DNA of 64,000 nucleotides from positions 1 to 64,000 of the forward strand of contig JAVYIG010000309.1 of NCBI GenBank assembly GCA_035222895.1, written 5' to 3'. The stretch's first letter is position 1, and every line of letters starts with the position of its first letter. Shown here in pieces: positions 1 to 11,865 of this stretch. The position numbers were made by a program, and so were the translations under genes. Under the pieces are notes generated by a model. The model saw only the letters and a list, made by a program, of their open reading frames with translations. It did not search any database and was not told where the DNA came from. Source of the DNA: Strongylocentrotus droebachiensis (taxonomy: Eukaryota; Echinodermata; Echinoidea; Camarodonta; Strongylocentrotidae).

Positions 1-660
1 CAGTTATTTTCCAAACGTTTTCATTTTCTAAATCCTTCTAATATAAACATATAACAAATATAATATTGTTTACACTTTTGCAACATGTTACATGGTCCAT
101 GTAGAAACAGCACCAGGAAGAGGATAACAAGCCCCCCCCCCCCCCCCCATTGCCCTTAATCTAGGAAGTATCAAAACATGATCCTATTAAAATTAGCAGT
201 TTGGATACAAAAGGCAATGATGATTAGCAGTTTCCATATTTAGTGCATTTAGAGGGTTGTCTTTCAAACCTTCTTACATACAATACTTGAAGCAGCAATA
301 ATGTAATAATCTACAAAACTTCAAATACAGAAGTCCATAGACTGAGGTAAATGAATTTCAACATGTATAATTATAATTAAAATATCATTGATTAATTCAA
401 TCTTTGATATAGACTGATAGATCTTTATCACTCAAATTTCAAGGAAATTTCTTTCTGCCCAGCCCTCAGTTTCATCCTATAAGATGGTAGTTGACATTGT
501 TAAAATGTTAATGTTTATTCATTGATGATTAGTTATCTTTAAATATTTGAAAGTTGACAAGATGATAAATTCATTAGCTTTTTCTAAATGTGGTATTCTA
601 CAAATATATAATACAAATAATAAATAAATAGTATGTAAATATTCAAGTTTAAACCCATCT
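1..660. other. non-coding, possible 3' flank
   Basis: No convincing coding sequence. There is a poly-C run near 131-149. On the minus strand an AATAAA hexamer (514-519) lies about 145 nt after the stop of the candidate terminal exon at 661-747, so it could be its poly(A) signal. Confidence 0.35.
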
Positions 661-747
661 CTAATGTCCTCTATCATTATATGAGGGTTGCATCGTTAGA
701 CGTAGTCCCATGTAGATGTCTTCTGCATTCATCGATGAAGTTGTAGG
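661..747 (-). CDS. candidate terminal exon, tyrosine-motif tail
   Basis: An AG acceptor follows a CT-rich stretch. The exon reads in phase 0 for 28 residues to TAG, including NAEDIYMGLRLTMQPS and a final PSYNDRGH. The YMGL and YNDR tyrosines in an acidic context look like phosphotyrosine or YxxL-type cytoplasmic motifs. The exon joins in frame to the candidate exon 1337-1458, whose donor is GTAGGT. No family is recognised. The evidence is splice signals, an open frame and phase only. It may be the 3' end of the EGF/Ig/FN3 gene upstream on this strand or of a separate small gene. Confidence 0.38.
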   Translation of the reverse strand, partial: PTTSSMNAEDIYMGLRLTMQPSYNDRGH

Positions 748-1336
748 CTAGTTTTCAGAAGAAAGGGCTGTGATGATAACCCAAGTCTGTTGAATGGAAA
801 AATGAAATAAGATACAGTGTATAAGAAAATAAACAACAACTAATAACATACACCCTGATACCTGCTCTGACAAAAAGAGGAAGGACTAATATTCACTTGG
901 GATTCTAGTGGGCAAACCTAAACTATTTTACCTACAAGACTAGTTACTGACCACATGTTAGATTATTTCTGATGATCCCATTAAGACGATAGGCCTGCTG
1001 GAGCTTGGATCAGACAAGGTATGAAATAAGTAATACGTGTACAATGTACTTGTATTATGAACTTGTGCTCAAAATTGAATAATACTCGGTTAAGTATGGG
1101 ACATAAAATGACCACACAACTTGGACCAGAGAATGTACTGAAAATAATGATATTAAAACATACGTAATGTAGACTTATATTTCATCTATATCAACATTTT
1201 ATTTTAAATCTAAATCACAATTGTGATATTCAGTCAAGTATTCTTTTACAAGTAACGGACAATGAAAAATATGTTTTTCAGATCTATAACTTTCTGCATG
1301 ATAAGTGTTCTACAATAGGTTATTGGGGGTACCTAC
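748..1336. other. intron or intergenic, nothing clear
   Basis: No repeat or exon that I can support. A plus-strand stretch at about 960-1016 is open and ends at a GTATGA donor, but its acceptor is poor. Confidence 0.3.
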
Positions 1337-1458
1337 ATTGTATATTAGCACACTTGCTCGTATGAAGTGTAGTAGGCCCGCATCTCTAGATATGCTTCTG
1401 TCAATATCTGTTCTTTGTTCCTCTCCTGGGTTTGTAATCAGCATGCCTTCATCATCCA
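1337..1458 (-). CDS. candidate cytoplasmic-type exon
   Basis: On the minus strand an acceptor CTCTACAG and a donor GTAGGT bound 122 nt. With one incoming G it reads VDDEGMLITNPGEEQ, then an Arg/Asp-rich stretch and FIRASVLIYN, with no stop for 41 codons. It starts in phase 1 and ends in phase 0, matching both the exon at 5893-5945 (leaves G) and the terminal exon 661-747. It is acidic and polar like a receptor tail. No named domain is recognised. Also open in phase is a direct join from the EGF exon at 14342. Confidence 0.35.
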
Positions 1459-2354
1459 CTGTAGAGAAGCATCATCCTGCATAAGAGAAAACAATGTAGG
1501 TACTTCAATTAAAAGTGATAATAGATACATATCAACCATAATAAATCCTATAAACAGACTTTCATTAATCTTATGTTGTGTTCTTCTTCATCTTCATTGC
1601 TCAAGAAGTGAAAGGACCACTTACAAAAAAAAAGTAATGAGGGGTCCTGTGTATACCCTACATGTATGATCATTATTATTATTATGTAGTGCTTTGAATG
1701 TGCATTAGACATCGTTCTGTACACACAGGACCTCCTGTAAATAAGGACAAATCCCTTTGTAAACAAAGAAAGGGAAGAACTAGAATAAAATATCCCTTCC
1801 ACTATATACACTTGCAACATAAACTTAGTTCCATTTCCTTTTTAGTGAATTGATAGGTGGTCGTTTAATATTTGTGTGCTAAATATCCTGAAAATTTTAC
1901 CTGCATGGGACTTTCAGCTTCATCTTGCAAATATAAGAAATGTTGTAATGTCTACTCATCAGTTAACTCCTTCCAGCTCTTCATCAGTTTCAATCTGTTG
2001 AAACAAAAAGAAAACAAAATCAATATAGATCTAGCATAAAAGCTATTTTTCATGTCATGGTTGGCCTTAATTTTAATATGGTGTGAAAATCAACATTCCA
2101 ATTTAATGGACCAAAGTACAAAGTAAAATTAAATGGAAGATTTAACTTGTGCCTCAAAAGTATATGGCCTATAAATATAAAGTAGTCTTAAGTAGAATTG
2201 GTTTATTAAGACAAGAAGAAGTGGACTACATAAGTAAACATAATTGTGGACTAGGGGTCTTCTCTTACACAAACAAATAGATTTATCAACATGAACTGCA
2301 CGATTTGGAGAAGAAAGAAATCTCTAATATATTAAAAGTAATAATAATAGGGGT
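1459..2354. other. non-coding with weak exon-like pieces
   Basis: Mostly AT-rich. Two short minus-strand pieces (about 1895-1920 and 1960-1998) have good acceptors and acidic codons, but neither fits the phase of its neighbours. Confidence 0.3.
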
Positions 2355-2690
2355 CAGGCACGTACGCAGGGGGGGGGGGTGTAAGACCTCCCCCTTGAGT
2401 TTTTTTTTAATGTAGACCTAGATCTATATGTTTTTCCCCCCTTTTTTAGTGTTGATTTTTTTTTAAATAAAAAAAAATCCTAATGGATGACCTAAAAAAG
2501 ATCCCCCCCCCCGCTTATTCAGCGGCTGGCTGAGTCGTTGCGAAGTTTTTGTGACCAATTTTTTTTTGTTTAAATGTCCTCTCCCCCCCCCCCCCCCCCT
2601 CCCCGCTTAATCAGCGGCTGGCTGAGTCGTTGCGAAATTTTTGGCCCGATTTCAAAATGTTAAACCCTCCACCCCCCCCCCCCCCCTTAA
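2355..2690. mobile_element. hAT-like element remnant
   Basis: It starts with CAGGCACGTACGCAGG, one base different from the terminal repeat of the 505-bp element at 32222. Inside are two copies of the same TCAGCGG..GGCTGAGTCGTTGCGA block and the same poly-T, poly-A and poly-C tracts. The right terminal repeat is missing, so the right end is approximate. Confidence 0.6.
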
Positions 2691-4217
2691 TAGGGATCTA
2701 GATCTTGATCTAGTACTAGTAGATCTACTAGACTCTAGGGACTAGGCTCTAGTAGTAGATCTATTTTTTACTAGAGTAGATCTAATGACAACTTGACAAG
2801 CACACTGAACCCACACAAAATCTAAATAAACAAATCCTAGTGTTGATGTTTTTTGAATATTTTTTATTAATAAGTTCCAGGTTTACATCTAAATTAAATA
2901 GGATTTGGAGTTGTTTGATTATCAATGGTCACAGATAATTTTGGTATAGAAATAAAGTTGACACGCACCGCGTATGATGCAACTGAGCGAACGGATGGCA
3001 CTGATATTTAGTAAAGCCATCCGAGTCCACATCTAATCTAGGTCTAGATCTACTAAAGATTTTAACAAGAATTAATCCACTTGGATTATCAAAAAAATCA
3101 TGCTTCGTAGATTATTTTAAGGTGAAACGTTAAATCTAGATTTAAATTAAATCGATGATTGGTGAATTAGATTCATGATGACGATCAAATCTGAAATAAA
3201 ACTTGATTAGACAGTTTGATCTTGATGCAAAATGAGCACCAAAATTCCCCGGGGTGGGCCTGCCGGAACGCCGGGGCCCTAACTGGAGTACTAGGGTGAA
3301 ATGACGGCAAACCGCAGTCAAACTACTTCATGACGATGAAAATCAAAGTGCAATTTCAAGAGCAATATTTAACTAGTCTTTTCCCCAAAAATCTGTTGAG
3401 AACTGTCTCCAAATGTAACGAAATTACCGTACATCACGAAGACTATTGCAGCTTTTTCAAAATGATGACTAAACTCACTTAATCTACTCATATTTCAATC
3501 AATTACTCACCCATTCTCAATGAACTAACTCTTCTCAGTTTGTGCGAGTGTACTGTAGTAGCGTCGTGCATAAATCTGCATAATTAAAGTGACGCAATGA
3601 GGTCAAATATATTATCCGGTTTCTTAAACGATACTATCGATAAAATACATATTCATGAGGCTGTTATCCAATCAGAAAGCCGCCTCGGGTGCTTATTTTG
3701 TCTTCAAATGATCCAAAAGAGGCGGAGCCTAATCCCATTCGTCTGCATGGTTTCCGCGCGTGCTGCTTTCCGTCTAGTAATTATATTTAAACGTCTTTGG
3801 TGAGATCTCCATATGTTTGTATACAAAATACGTAATCAAAGACGCGACTGGGTGTTTGGGTATGGGGAAGGGGGTAATGAAGAAGGGCGTGGTCGTTAGG
3901 GTAGGTATCCGTGGCGCCGAGGTGGTATAATTGATCGACATCTCAATACCGCATAAGAACTTGACCAAATGAAGTGAACATCTCTTGAATGTGTGACAGA
4001 ATCAATCGTAAAGTTAGATCAAGAGTAAAAGAAAAGGACAGTTTTAGTTATAATTCCGGTCGCGGTCGACGGCATTTTTTTAATAGGGGGGGGGGGGGGG
4101 GGATAAGTCCAATGAGTTAGAGAGGAGGAAAGGAATGGAGGGGGTTTTGGTTTGGGTTAGGTTGTGTGTTTTGATAAAAGAAGAACTCATAATTTCAATT
4201 TTGTATACTAGATCTAA
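2691..4217. other. non-coding; short CT/AG-rich and GC-richer islands
   Basis: An unusual run of CTAGATC-type hexamers lies at about 2695-2770. A GC-richer patch with CCGGGG palindromes is at 3245-3290. Open frames at 3597-3803 (plus) and 3774-3968 (minus) have no recognisable domain. A G-run lies at 4086-4102. Confidence 0.3.
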
Positions 4218-4219
4218 TA

Positions 4220-5152
4220 CACTGTCGCTCATAAAGGTGGAATATTTTAGTTTTACCCCAATTTATGGAATTATTTTAAAAATTATTTAAAAATAATAGA
4301 TCTAGATAATAGTATACATTCTCAGAGTTTATTGAATAATAATTTGCCAATGTGTGTTTTGCGTGACTGCTAAAGCATGTGTATGCTACTATGCTTATCA
4401 AATAGGGGACCTATGCCCTCCAGTCATAAATTACAGTAATGAGGATTAATGCCCCACAAAAAGGCACTAATATAGCACATCGACACGGTTTTGATCCTGG
4501 GGCCTCACAGTTACGAGGCCATTGCTTTGTCACTGAACCATGACTGTACGCAGCGGGGGCTAGGGTAGGGGGCAGTTTCCATAAATTAAAAAAAAACACA
4601 GAAAATGCAATAAATTTTCAATAATTTATTGCATTTTACCCCGGCCCCCAACATAAAAAAAATCCTCTGGACGGCCATGCATTATGGCTCAAGGCATGGG
4701 CACACAGAAGATTTTTTTGATGTTGGGAACCGGGGTAGAATGCAATAAATTATTGCAAATTTATTGCATTTTCTGTGTTTTTTTTATTTATGGAAACTGC
4801 CCACTACCCTAGCCCCCGCTGCGTACAGTCATGGTTCAGTGACAAAGCAATGGCCTCGTAACTGTGAGGCCTCAGGATCAAAACCGTGTCGATGTGCTAT
4901 ATTAATGCCCTTTTGTGGGGCATTAATCCTCATTACTGTCATTTATGACTTAAGGGCATAGGTCCCCTAGTTGATAAGCATAGTAGCATACACATGCTTT
5001 AGCAGTCACGCAAAACACACATTGGCAAATTATTATTCAATAAAATCTGAGAATGAACACTATTATCGAGATCTATTATTTTTAAATTATTTTTAAAATA
5101 ATTCCATAAATTGGGATATAAAAAAAATATTCCACCTTTATGAGCGACAGTG
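4220..5152. mobile_element. long foldback element, TA target duplication
   Basis: The two halves are near-complete inverted copies meeting at about 4685. The ends are CACTGTCGCTCATAAAGGTG and its complement, and both sides are flanked by TA (4218-4219, 5153-5154), as for Tc1/mariner insertions. It has no transposase. The arms include a tRNA-like segment, reported separately. A related end-like sequence lies at about 23728-23754. Confidence 0.75.
4805..4905 (+). repeat. tRNA-derived SINE-like segment in foldback arm
   Basis: It contains TGGTTCAGTGA (A-box-like), then an anticodon-arm-like stretch, then GGATCAAAACC (B-box-like) at tRNA-like spacing. An inverted copy is in the left arm (about 4470-4560). 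It is not an intact tRNA gene. Confidence 0.4.
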
Positions 5153-5154
5153 TA

Positions 5155-5892
5155 GGTTGAGAAATATTGAACTCATTTTTTGTTTAAAGCATTCAGTTTT
5201 AATTTAAAATAAAAAGCAATGCTTGTTCTAGTTTGGGAGATTAAATAGCTGCGTAGCCCGTAAATATTTTCCTATTATGTAATTGTGATATATTTTAGTC
5301 CTATACATTGTGAAGTTATGGACAATAAATTATGTAGTTAGTATTTGTGTTCTTTTATCAAATGATAACAAACCTTTGTTATAATATGCTTCAGTTTGTT
5401 TAAAGACCGTCACCACTACTGGGCCAGAAGGGATTAGACCACACAGAGAGCCATCGAGGTCACTGTGACAGGTGGCTATCTCATTAACTCAGCTCTCATT
5501 TAACATAAGAAAAAGAGGATCATGGGGGACCAACAGGCACCGATTGGGGAAGTTTTCTATATAGAGGGAGCAAGTAGCTACAAGTATGGCAGTGTGCCTT
5601 TAAACTAGGACTATATAAATGCTTTGCTTCAATATTTTGTACGAAAACGAATTGTAGCTTTGAGATATAAATTCTTTGAAAGCTTTTTTTATAAATATTT
5701 TAAATGTCTGATATGAAATAAAAGAACTGAAGGATAAATATGATTAATGATGGTATTTGATAGTCATAATAGCTCAGCATAGACATGCCTATATATCTAG
5801 AACAATTATTGATAAACTTTTGACGTCAATATTTATTTGTGTATGAATCACCACATTACAATCGCAATCGATATCTGTGGCATTAACTTTAC
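5155..5892. other. non-coding intron or intergenic
   Basis: AT-rich, with no domain or clear element ends seen. Confidence 0.3.
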
Positions 5893-5945
5893 CTTGGCCT
5901 CGGCGTTGAGTAGGACTACTCATAGAACTTTCGATTACAGTAATT
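5893..5945 (-). CDS. candidate small exon (SSMSSPTQRRGQ)
   Basis: A 53-nt minus-strand interval lies between acceptor CATATTTCCAG and donor GTAAAG. Only one frame is open, reading ITVIESSMSSPTQRRGQ. It begins after two incoming nucleotides and leaves G, which completes GTG in exon 1337-1458. The Ser/Arg content fits a juxtamembrane cytoplasmic segment. The transmembrane exon of the 53-59 kb gene also ends with two leftover bases, so the same exon plan is possible here. No transmembrane exon was found upstream. Confidence 0.3.
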
Positions 5946-6059
5946 CTGGAAATATGTGATTACTGTGCTCGCTTTGATAAATGTCATATGTTCATTTTCA
6001 AATAAGTAGTGTCAGTATCATAATATAGCAGCTTTTTAGATCGATGTGCTTTTGTTATT

Positions 6060-7330
6060 TGGCAGCGCGAGCCTCACAGCTTAATTCTATGAAGTCATTT
6101 CAGGTCTACTTTACACCTCATTGGGATATATTTTACAAAATGAGCCTAGCCTACTATGCTTGTTGTCGGCGTCGAACTTGGCAATTTGACCCCCCCCCCC
6201 CCCACTTTCGTAGTACCCACATCCACTTATTATACGTCTGAATTTTTTTTTCTTCTTTTGCTTGTTAGAATATCTTGGGCAAAGATAAGATCGAAATTAT
6301 TCCGACCACGCCCCCTTTAGTATGTTCTAATAAAGCACCTGCTCAGTATGACACCACCCATTACAAAGTCTATAGACTGTTGCCTATAAAGAGGGAATGA
6401 CTTATTCTTACATTTTTTCATGAAATGATTGTTACAACATTGTTTGTTCGTGATAAACAACTATGGTATCATTTGCACATTTTATTCATTAAGAGATCAA
6501 GGTCTTAGAGATAGGTCTATAATGTAATAAGATATGTAAATGTAATTAATGTATCCATCAAGAATAAATCTCATTGTCACAATTATTTGTTCGAGCTTTA
6601 TAGGCAACATGAATACCTCAGTCACACTACCAAATAGACTTCATACCAATTTAAAACCAACCGATTCTGGCCCATACGGTAAAGTGTAAGCTTTTCTTTG
6701 GTTTGATTTCGGTCTGGTGTCAGTCTTGTCAGTATGACTGGGGCATATCTCTGACGAATAAACATCAATGCCTGTGTCGCAGTTGAGTGATTTGAATTAA
6801 TCGCTGAAGTTCCTTCTAGGGAAGGCCTAACAAAGGAAGAAAATAATAAGTAAGTTTCCCTCCTATTTTTCAAATTGTATGCGATATCATACTTATTATG
6901 TTGACATCATTACCAAATTTAGATTTGGCGACAATATATCAAAAGATAATATTTTCTTAGGTTATGCTAGATTGACTGTAGAAAAGTGACATCATATTTA
7001 TTGTCTGAATTGGTTGATATAGAGGTCGAATTAAATTGAGTCAGAAAACGGAACAAAGTGTCGGAATATTCGGCGTCAAAATTCAATCAATCAATACACC
7101 ATAGTTGGTTTAATGTCATAGTGCCCTCATTGGTCATAATTCCAACCACGGTGCAAAAACAAACAAAATGAATTGTGATTTTACAAAAAATTCCTTTGAA
7201 ACTTCAATGGTGAAAAGTAAATAGTCGGATACGAAATGTATCGTTCATTTCACAGATTCAACATACTTTGTAAACGGTGGGTCATATTCTGTTATTTTCA
7301 CCTCATTTAATTGTCATTCTTACCCCTCCC
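6060..7330. repeat. dispersed repeat, copy 1
   Basis: Same orientation and order as 49690-50600. Shared blocks include CTGACGAATAAACATCAATG, the GAAGTTCCTT(C/T)TAGGGAAGGC segment and the ATTCGGCGTCAAAATTCAAT segment. The short frames inside appear in both copies but show no domain. Probably a decayed transposon or a segmental copy. Confidence 0.6.
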
Positions 7331-7609
7331 GTATCTTTCCTTTCTGTCTCTCTTACTCCTTATCATCTCCCTTTCTCCCTCTCTCTCTCTATCTCAGCCT
7401 CCATCTCTTTACACTCTTTCTAAGATTGTATATTTCCCCGTTCTTAACTCTCTCTCTCTCTCTCTCTCCCCCTCTCTACCTCCCTTTCTTCACACTCTCT
7501 TTCTAAGATTATATATTTCCTGCTCTTCATCCTCTTCACATCCTCTCTCTCTTTCTCTATCTACCTCCTTTTTATCTTTACAATCTTTCATAGAATAAAT
7601 ATTAACCCG

Positions 7610-7663
<54 letters not shown>

Positions 7664-7665
7664 CT
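7330..7665. repeat. CT-rich low-complexity tract
   Basis: Long (CT)n runs with repeated CTTTCTAAGATT spacers. The same tract follows the other copy of the dispersed repeat at 50700-51150. Confidence 0.85.
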
Positions 7666-7751
7666 ACCCTCCCTTCTATTATCTAAACAAGCATTTAAGG
7701 CGGTAGAAAGTTTGTTGTGTATTTTATGTATGCCAATTGGCTTTCAAAGAG

Positions 7752-7929
7752 GGGGGGGGGGGGGGTAGGGGTGTCACGGACCGGTCGTACCGTAACTGTG
7801 TCCTTACTATTGCATCTTATAGTAGACCATATCCATTTGAAAATGTGTTCTAGTGTTTTCTTAGTGTAGTCTTCTTCTGCACAATACCTCCTGCATGGTA
7901 TCACAATAGAGAAACGTATACGAGAGAGA

Positions 7930-7963
<34 letters not shown>

Positions 7964-7995
7964 CAGAAAGAGAGGGAGTGAGTAACGGGGGGGGG
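7752..7995. repeat. G-run and GA-rich tracts
   Basis: A G-run lies at about 7751-7766, (GA)n at 7921-7978 and a second G-run near 7988-7995. Confidence 0.7.
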
Positions 7996-8399
7996 GAAGG
8001 TGAAAGTGAGCATCATAATTAGTCTCAGTTCGAGCCCGTACTATTTATCTACCACGACGACCTCCTGTACTTAAATCTGTACCGGAAGAGCATCCCAGCA
8101 CATCTGACTCTTCGAGCAGCCCAGCTTAAAAATGTGTATGGAATCACCAAACACATGAGTCGGCGTAATGACTTATATGAGAAACCTGAGATCCGTAATC
8201 AATAAATTCACTGAACTATTGATAGTAATACATGAGTTTGATGTTGATATTTGTCGAATAGTGAAAATAATGATTACTTCTCGATTGATGGATTTCTCCA
8301 TTTTTTAAGTGCCGCACCTCTCGTAGAGGCGGCGGTGTAGCTAGGCTACTGATATACGCCAAGCAGTACCATAGTCCACAAACCCCTTCTCCTTGACAA

Positions 8400-9085
8400 C
8401 ATCCCCGTTCCTGATACGAAGCTCTGGAGGTTATTTGGATCTACCTTTATGCCTAAAGTTTGCCAAGAAATACATAGGGGCTCCATATGTTGCCGCAGTA
8501 TGCTCCCCTCCCATGCAACGGTAGTTATGAAGCTCATCGACCATCTCATCGACCATCTGATTACGACACGATTGGGTCCAGCCAAGGGGCTTGTCATCTT
8601 GGGAGATTTTAACAGGTTGGACACTGGCACCATAATGTTCTTCAACTTTTCATAAGCAAAAAGCTAGTCGACAAGCCTACAAGGAACGGTTGCTCTCTGA
8701 TAAAATCAAATTATTGATCATAATTAATATGGCAGCCGTGCTGGAACATCAACAACTCATTGCCTAGTCGACCTAGTAAACATACTGTCTGTGTGCAAAT
8801 GTGGAGAAGTTAGGGACGGCATCGACTGTCATTACCACTTTTTTGGGGAAAGCCTTTGACAGGTTTGACCACACTGTAGTGCTTAGGAAATTTATAGAAC
8901 TCAATTCTCAAGGTTTAATTGCAAAATGGATTTCCTGACTGGTCTCACCCAACGTGTCCGATATCAAGGTTGTCTGTCAGAAAATTCATCAGTGAGAGCA
9001 GGTCTGCCACAGGGTAAAAAGCTCGGACCAGTGATGTTCTTGATACTTATCAATGATGCTCTCTCTACCTCTGGAGTTATAGGTA
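8400..9085 (+). pseudogene. decayed non-LTR retrotransposon (endonuclease + RT pieces)
   Basis: Around 8590-8635 the frame reads LVILGDFNRLDTG, the GDFN motif of the LINE endonuclease. From about 8850 another frame reads KAFDRFDHTVVLRKF, then in a shifted frame RAGLPQGKKLGPVMFLILIN, the reverse-transcriptase block with PQG and LGPVLFxIxIN. Stops and frameshifts break it, and the YADD motif is not seen. The motif style fits the CR1/Jockey group, but the clade is uncertain. Confidence 0.65.
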
Positions 9086-9119
9086 TTTGAACATATATGA
9101 TATGACAATCGTGGAATCA

Positions 9120-9855
9120 AGACCATGCTTCCCCAACTTTTTACAGTACCCCTAAAGTGTCCCCTTTTGCATAAGAAAAGTGCCTTTTTTTAAATATATA
9201 TCTAATAGATGTCCGTTCCACATTCTTACAAGTACCTCTTACCACCTTTGATAAATGCCCCCTCCACCTACGATAGTTGCCCCTATTTAAATCTGAGAGG
9301 TGTTCATTATAATTAAACAGGTGCCCTTTTCTTCAGTGTAATAAGTGCCCCTCTTCATCTTTGGTGAGTGCCGCTTCGCACCTCTGATAAGCGTCTCTTT
9401 TTATTTTGAAACGTTCCCCCTTTTTCTTTTTATAAATGCCCCTAGTGACACCTCTGCTAGATGTCTTTATTAAAATCTCATAGGTAACCCCTTTTCCTTC
9501 GACAAGTATACCCATTTCCCTCTGTAACAAGTGCCCCTATATGTCTATATGCCTCATTTCCTTTGTATGCCCTCTTTTCATTTTTATAAGTGCCCCTTTT
9601 CACCTGCTATGAGTGCTCTTATCCAAATTTGAGAGGTGCCCCCTTTAACTCTGTACATAATAAGTGCCCCTTTTATTTTGACACGTGTCCCTTATCCTTT
9701 CTAATTAGTGCTATTTGCCTTCTGATAATTGCCCTTATTAGGTGCGAGAAGTGCCCCATTTTCACCTCTGGTAATTCCCCTTTTACTTTGACCTGTGCTC
9801 TTTTTCTTTTCTCATAAGTGTCCTTTAACCTTTGGATATGTGCCTCCTTTTCCTT
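9120..9855. repeat. degenerate minisatellite, about 30-bp period
   Basis: Variants of AAGTGCCCCTTTTCACCTCT, followed by a few more bases, recur about every 28-34 bp across some 730 bp. The copies are diverged. Frames across it are by-products of the repeat. Confidence 0.7.
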
Positions 9856-11865
9856 TCCCCCAAAAATGTGCTCCTAATTTAAAGCGACTAAGGGCAACCT
9901 CTTCTTCATGTTCACTAAAAATAATTATGCCTCTTATTCAAGATTTTGTAAGTCTTTTATGATTAGGTTGTGTCTAAAAACCCCACCAGGATTGTTTTTT
10001 CCTCTTTATAAGATGTAATTTAAGATGATCCTATATCTCTTTCTCTGTGTGCGATAAATAAAGTTTGAATTGTTGGTCTCTATTAAAATGCAAGCATACT
10101 TTTCATTCCTCGACCCTTGGAATCTTCTTTATCAAAACTACATTTCACTTTATCTCTTTGATCATGATATTTTATATTGATATCCTTTGACCGCTTATAA
10201 CATTAATTGCTTTTACATATTGTAGTTCGTGACAAACATATATATATTTGTCATCTTAATAATTGAATGTCATACTCATAACCTTAAAAACCTGGAAGCA
10301 ACTGATCTCACACATTCAACATCACATTTTCTGTCGGATGTATTGCGTATTGCCTGCGACAAACTTACTTCCAATTTACTTTGCCATTTATGCAAATGTT
10401 TGTATCATTTAATGGTAATGTTGTTTGTTGGTGTTTGGTGACCACCTACTACCCTTCTTCTTTCTTTTCCTTACCTCTCCCTCTCTCTCCTCCTTGTTCC
10501 TTCTCTAACTCTCTACCCCCTCCTCTCCACCTCTCTCTTTCTCCACTCCTCTAACTCTCTCTCTCTCTCTCTCACTCACTCTCAGTCCTCTCTTTCGTTT
10601 TCTCCCTTCCATCTGCTTCCCATTTGGGGTCTTCACTTTAGTACATTACACTGTGCTATTTCAAACTTTCACCTATACACCTAAAATCGTGCTACTAATT
10701 CAATGGTAGACTCACATGTCCTCCTTGGTATTACACTCATGAATAATTTATAATTGCATATTATTTACCTGTATTATTATGATTCTACATGTATATAATG
10801 TATTTTTTTTATCATGTAGATATTTTTTAAAGTATTTTACAATTCATCCCTCAGGCTGCGATGCATATTTTGAATAAATAAACAATTACTATTCATTTGT
10901 TTTGCGAACAAATTCCAAAGACCCCATAATTTTATTTTTGTGTATTGGTGTTTCCTTAAAAACGGCAATTAAATCCAACCCTTGTAATAAGTTAATTTGT
11001 ATGAAAGCAGAAAAAACAGAAACAGAATGGCAAAAGTTTGAAATGAATCGGACCAATAGTAAGGAAGTTATGAATGTTGAAATATGACATCACTAAGTCT
11101 ATGGGAATCTCAAATTGGTAGTTTGGTTAGTGGATTGTGACGTAGGACGTGGATAACTCTCCCATTTGCCGTGTACAGAAAGATCATTAATTTCTGTTTT
11201 TCTTGTTAGTTCCTTCTCTCGTTGGGCACTACTCAAAATATATTATAGGTAGCATATTATTATAGGTCCTCTAAAAAAAAACACCTCCTGAGCCATGATC
11301 TCTTGAAAAATTTGAATTTTAGTCATCTTATATATTGGAACAGATGGGACAGTAGTCCGGCACTACATCACATTGACATTACCGCTTCAGCCAATTTGAA
11401 ATGCCCATACGAATAGTGATTACAACTTTTAATAATTCATAACTTTCTTGAATTTACTCAGATTTTATTAAAACTTTCATCAATTTTGCTTCTTTGATTT
11501 TTCTGCTTTCTTTTAGAGTAGTTGTCTATTTGGGTTGAATTTCCCTTAAAGAATGAATGTAAAGGCTTTGAAAATCACAAAGAAAATCCCCTTTTCCTCT
11601 CTCTTCAATGTGCCCTTGGGAAAGGTGTGCATTAATTCATGTTTATACTTTCATTCATTAACAATGACACAACAAGTCAAGCACAGGGTACACAGTGCAG
11701 AGAAAACAATGCATAGATTGATCAGAATAAGGATTGTCTTTAATCTGTAGTGGAAAAAACACACGCACGATGCACACATGACCATTGCTGATGACACATC
11801 TTTGCGATAGTGTTCATTGATAACATATATACACATAACATTTCATCTGAACGATTGGTATCAAC
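9856..11865. other. non-coding; CT tract at 10441-10600
   Basis: The pyrimidine-rich stretch ends in (CT)n. The 11090-11550 segment resembles 20870-21150 (shared phrases around CATAACTTTCTT and AAAACTTTCA), so it is probably an old interspersed repeat. No coding region is supported. Confidence 0.4.

Noticed and set aside
960..1016. Plus-strand exon-like stretch ISDDPIKTIGLLELGSDK before a GTATGA donor
   Set aside because: The acceptor has no pyrimidine tract and no neighbouring plus-strand exon fits, so it may be chance.
4805..4905. A functional tRNA gene
   Set aside because: A- and B-box-like words are present, but the acceptor and D/T stems do not pair properly; it sits in a foldback element.
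4411..4961. Two near-identical 62-65-codon frames on opposite strands
   Set aside because: They are the same sequence in the two arms of the TA-flanked palindrome, not genes.
7311..7598. 95-codon Ser/Leu/Pro frame
   Set aside because: It is a translation of the CT microsatellite; the same applies to 50720-50986 and 59306-59551.
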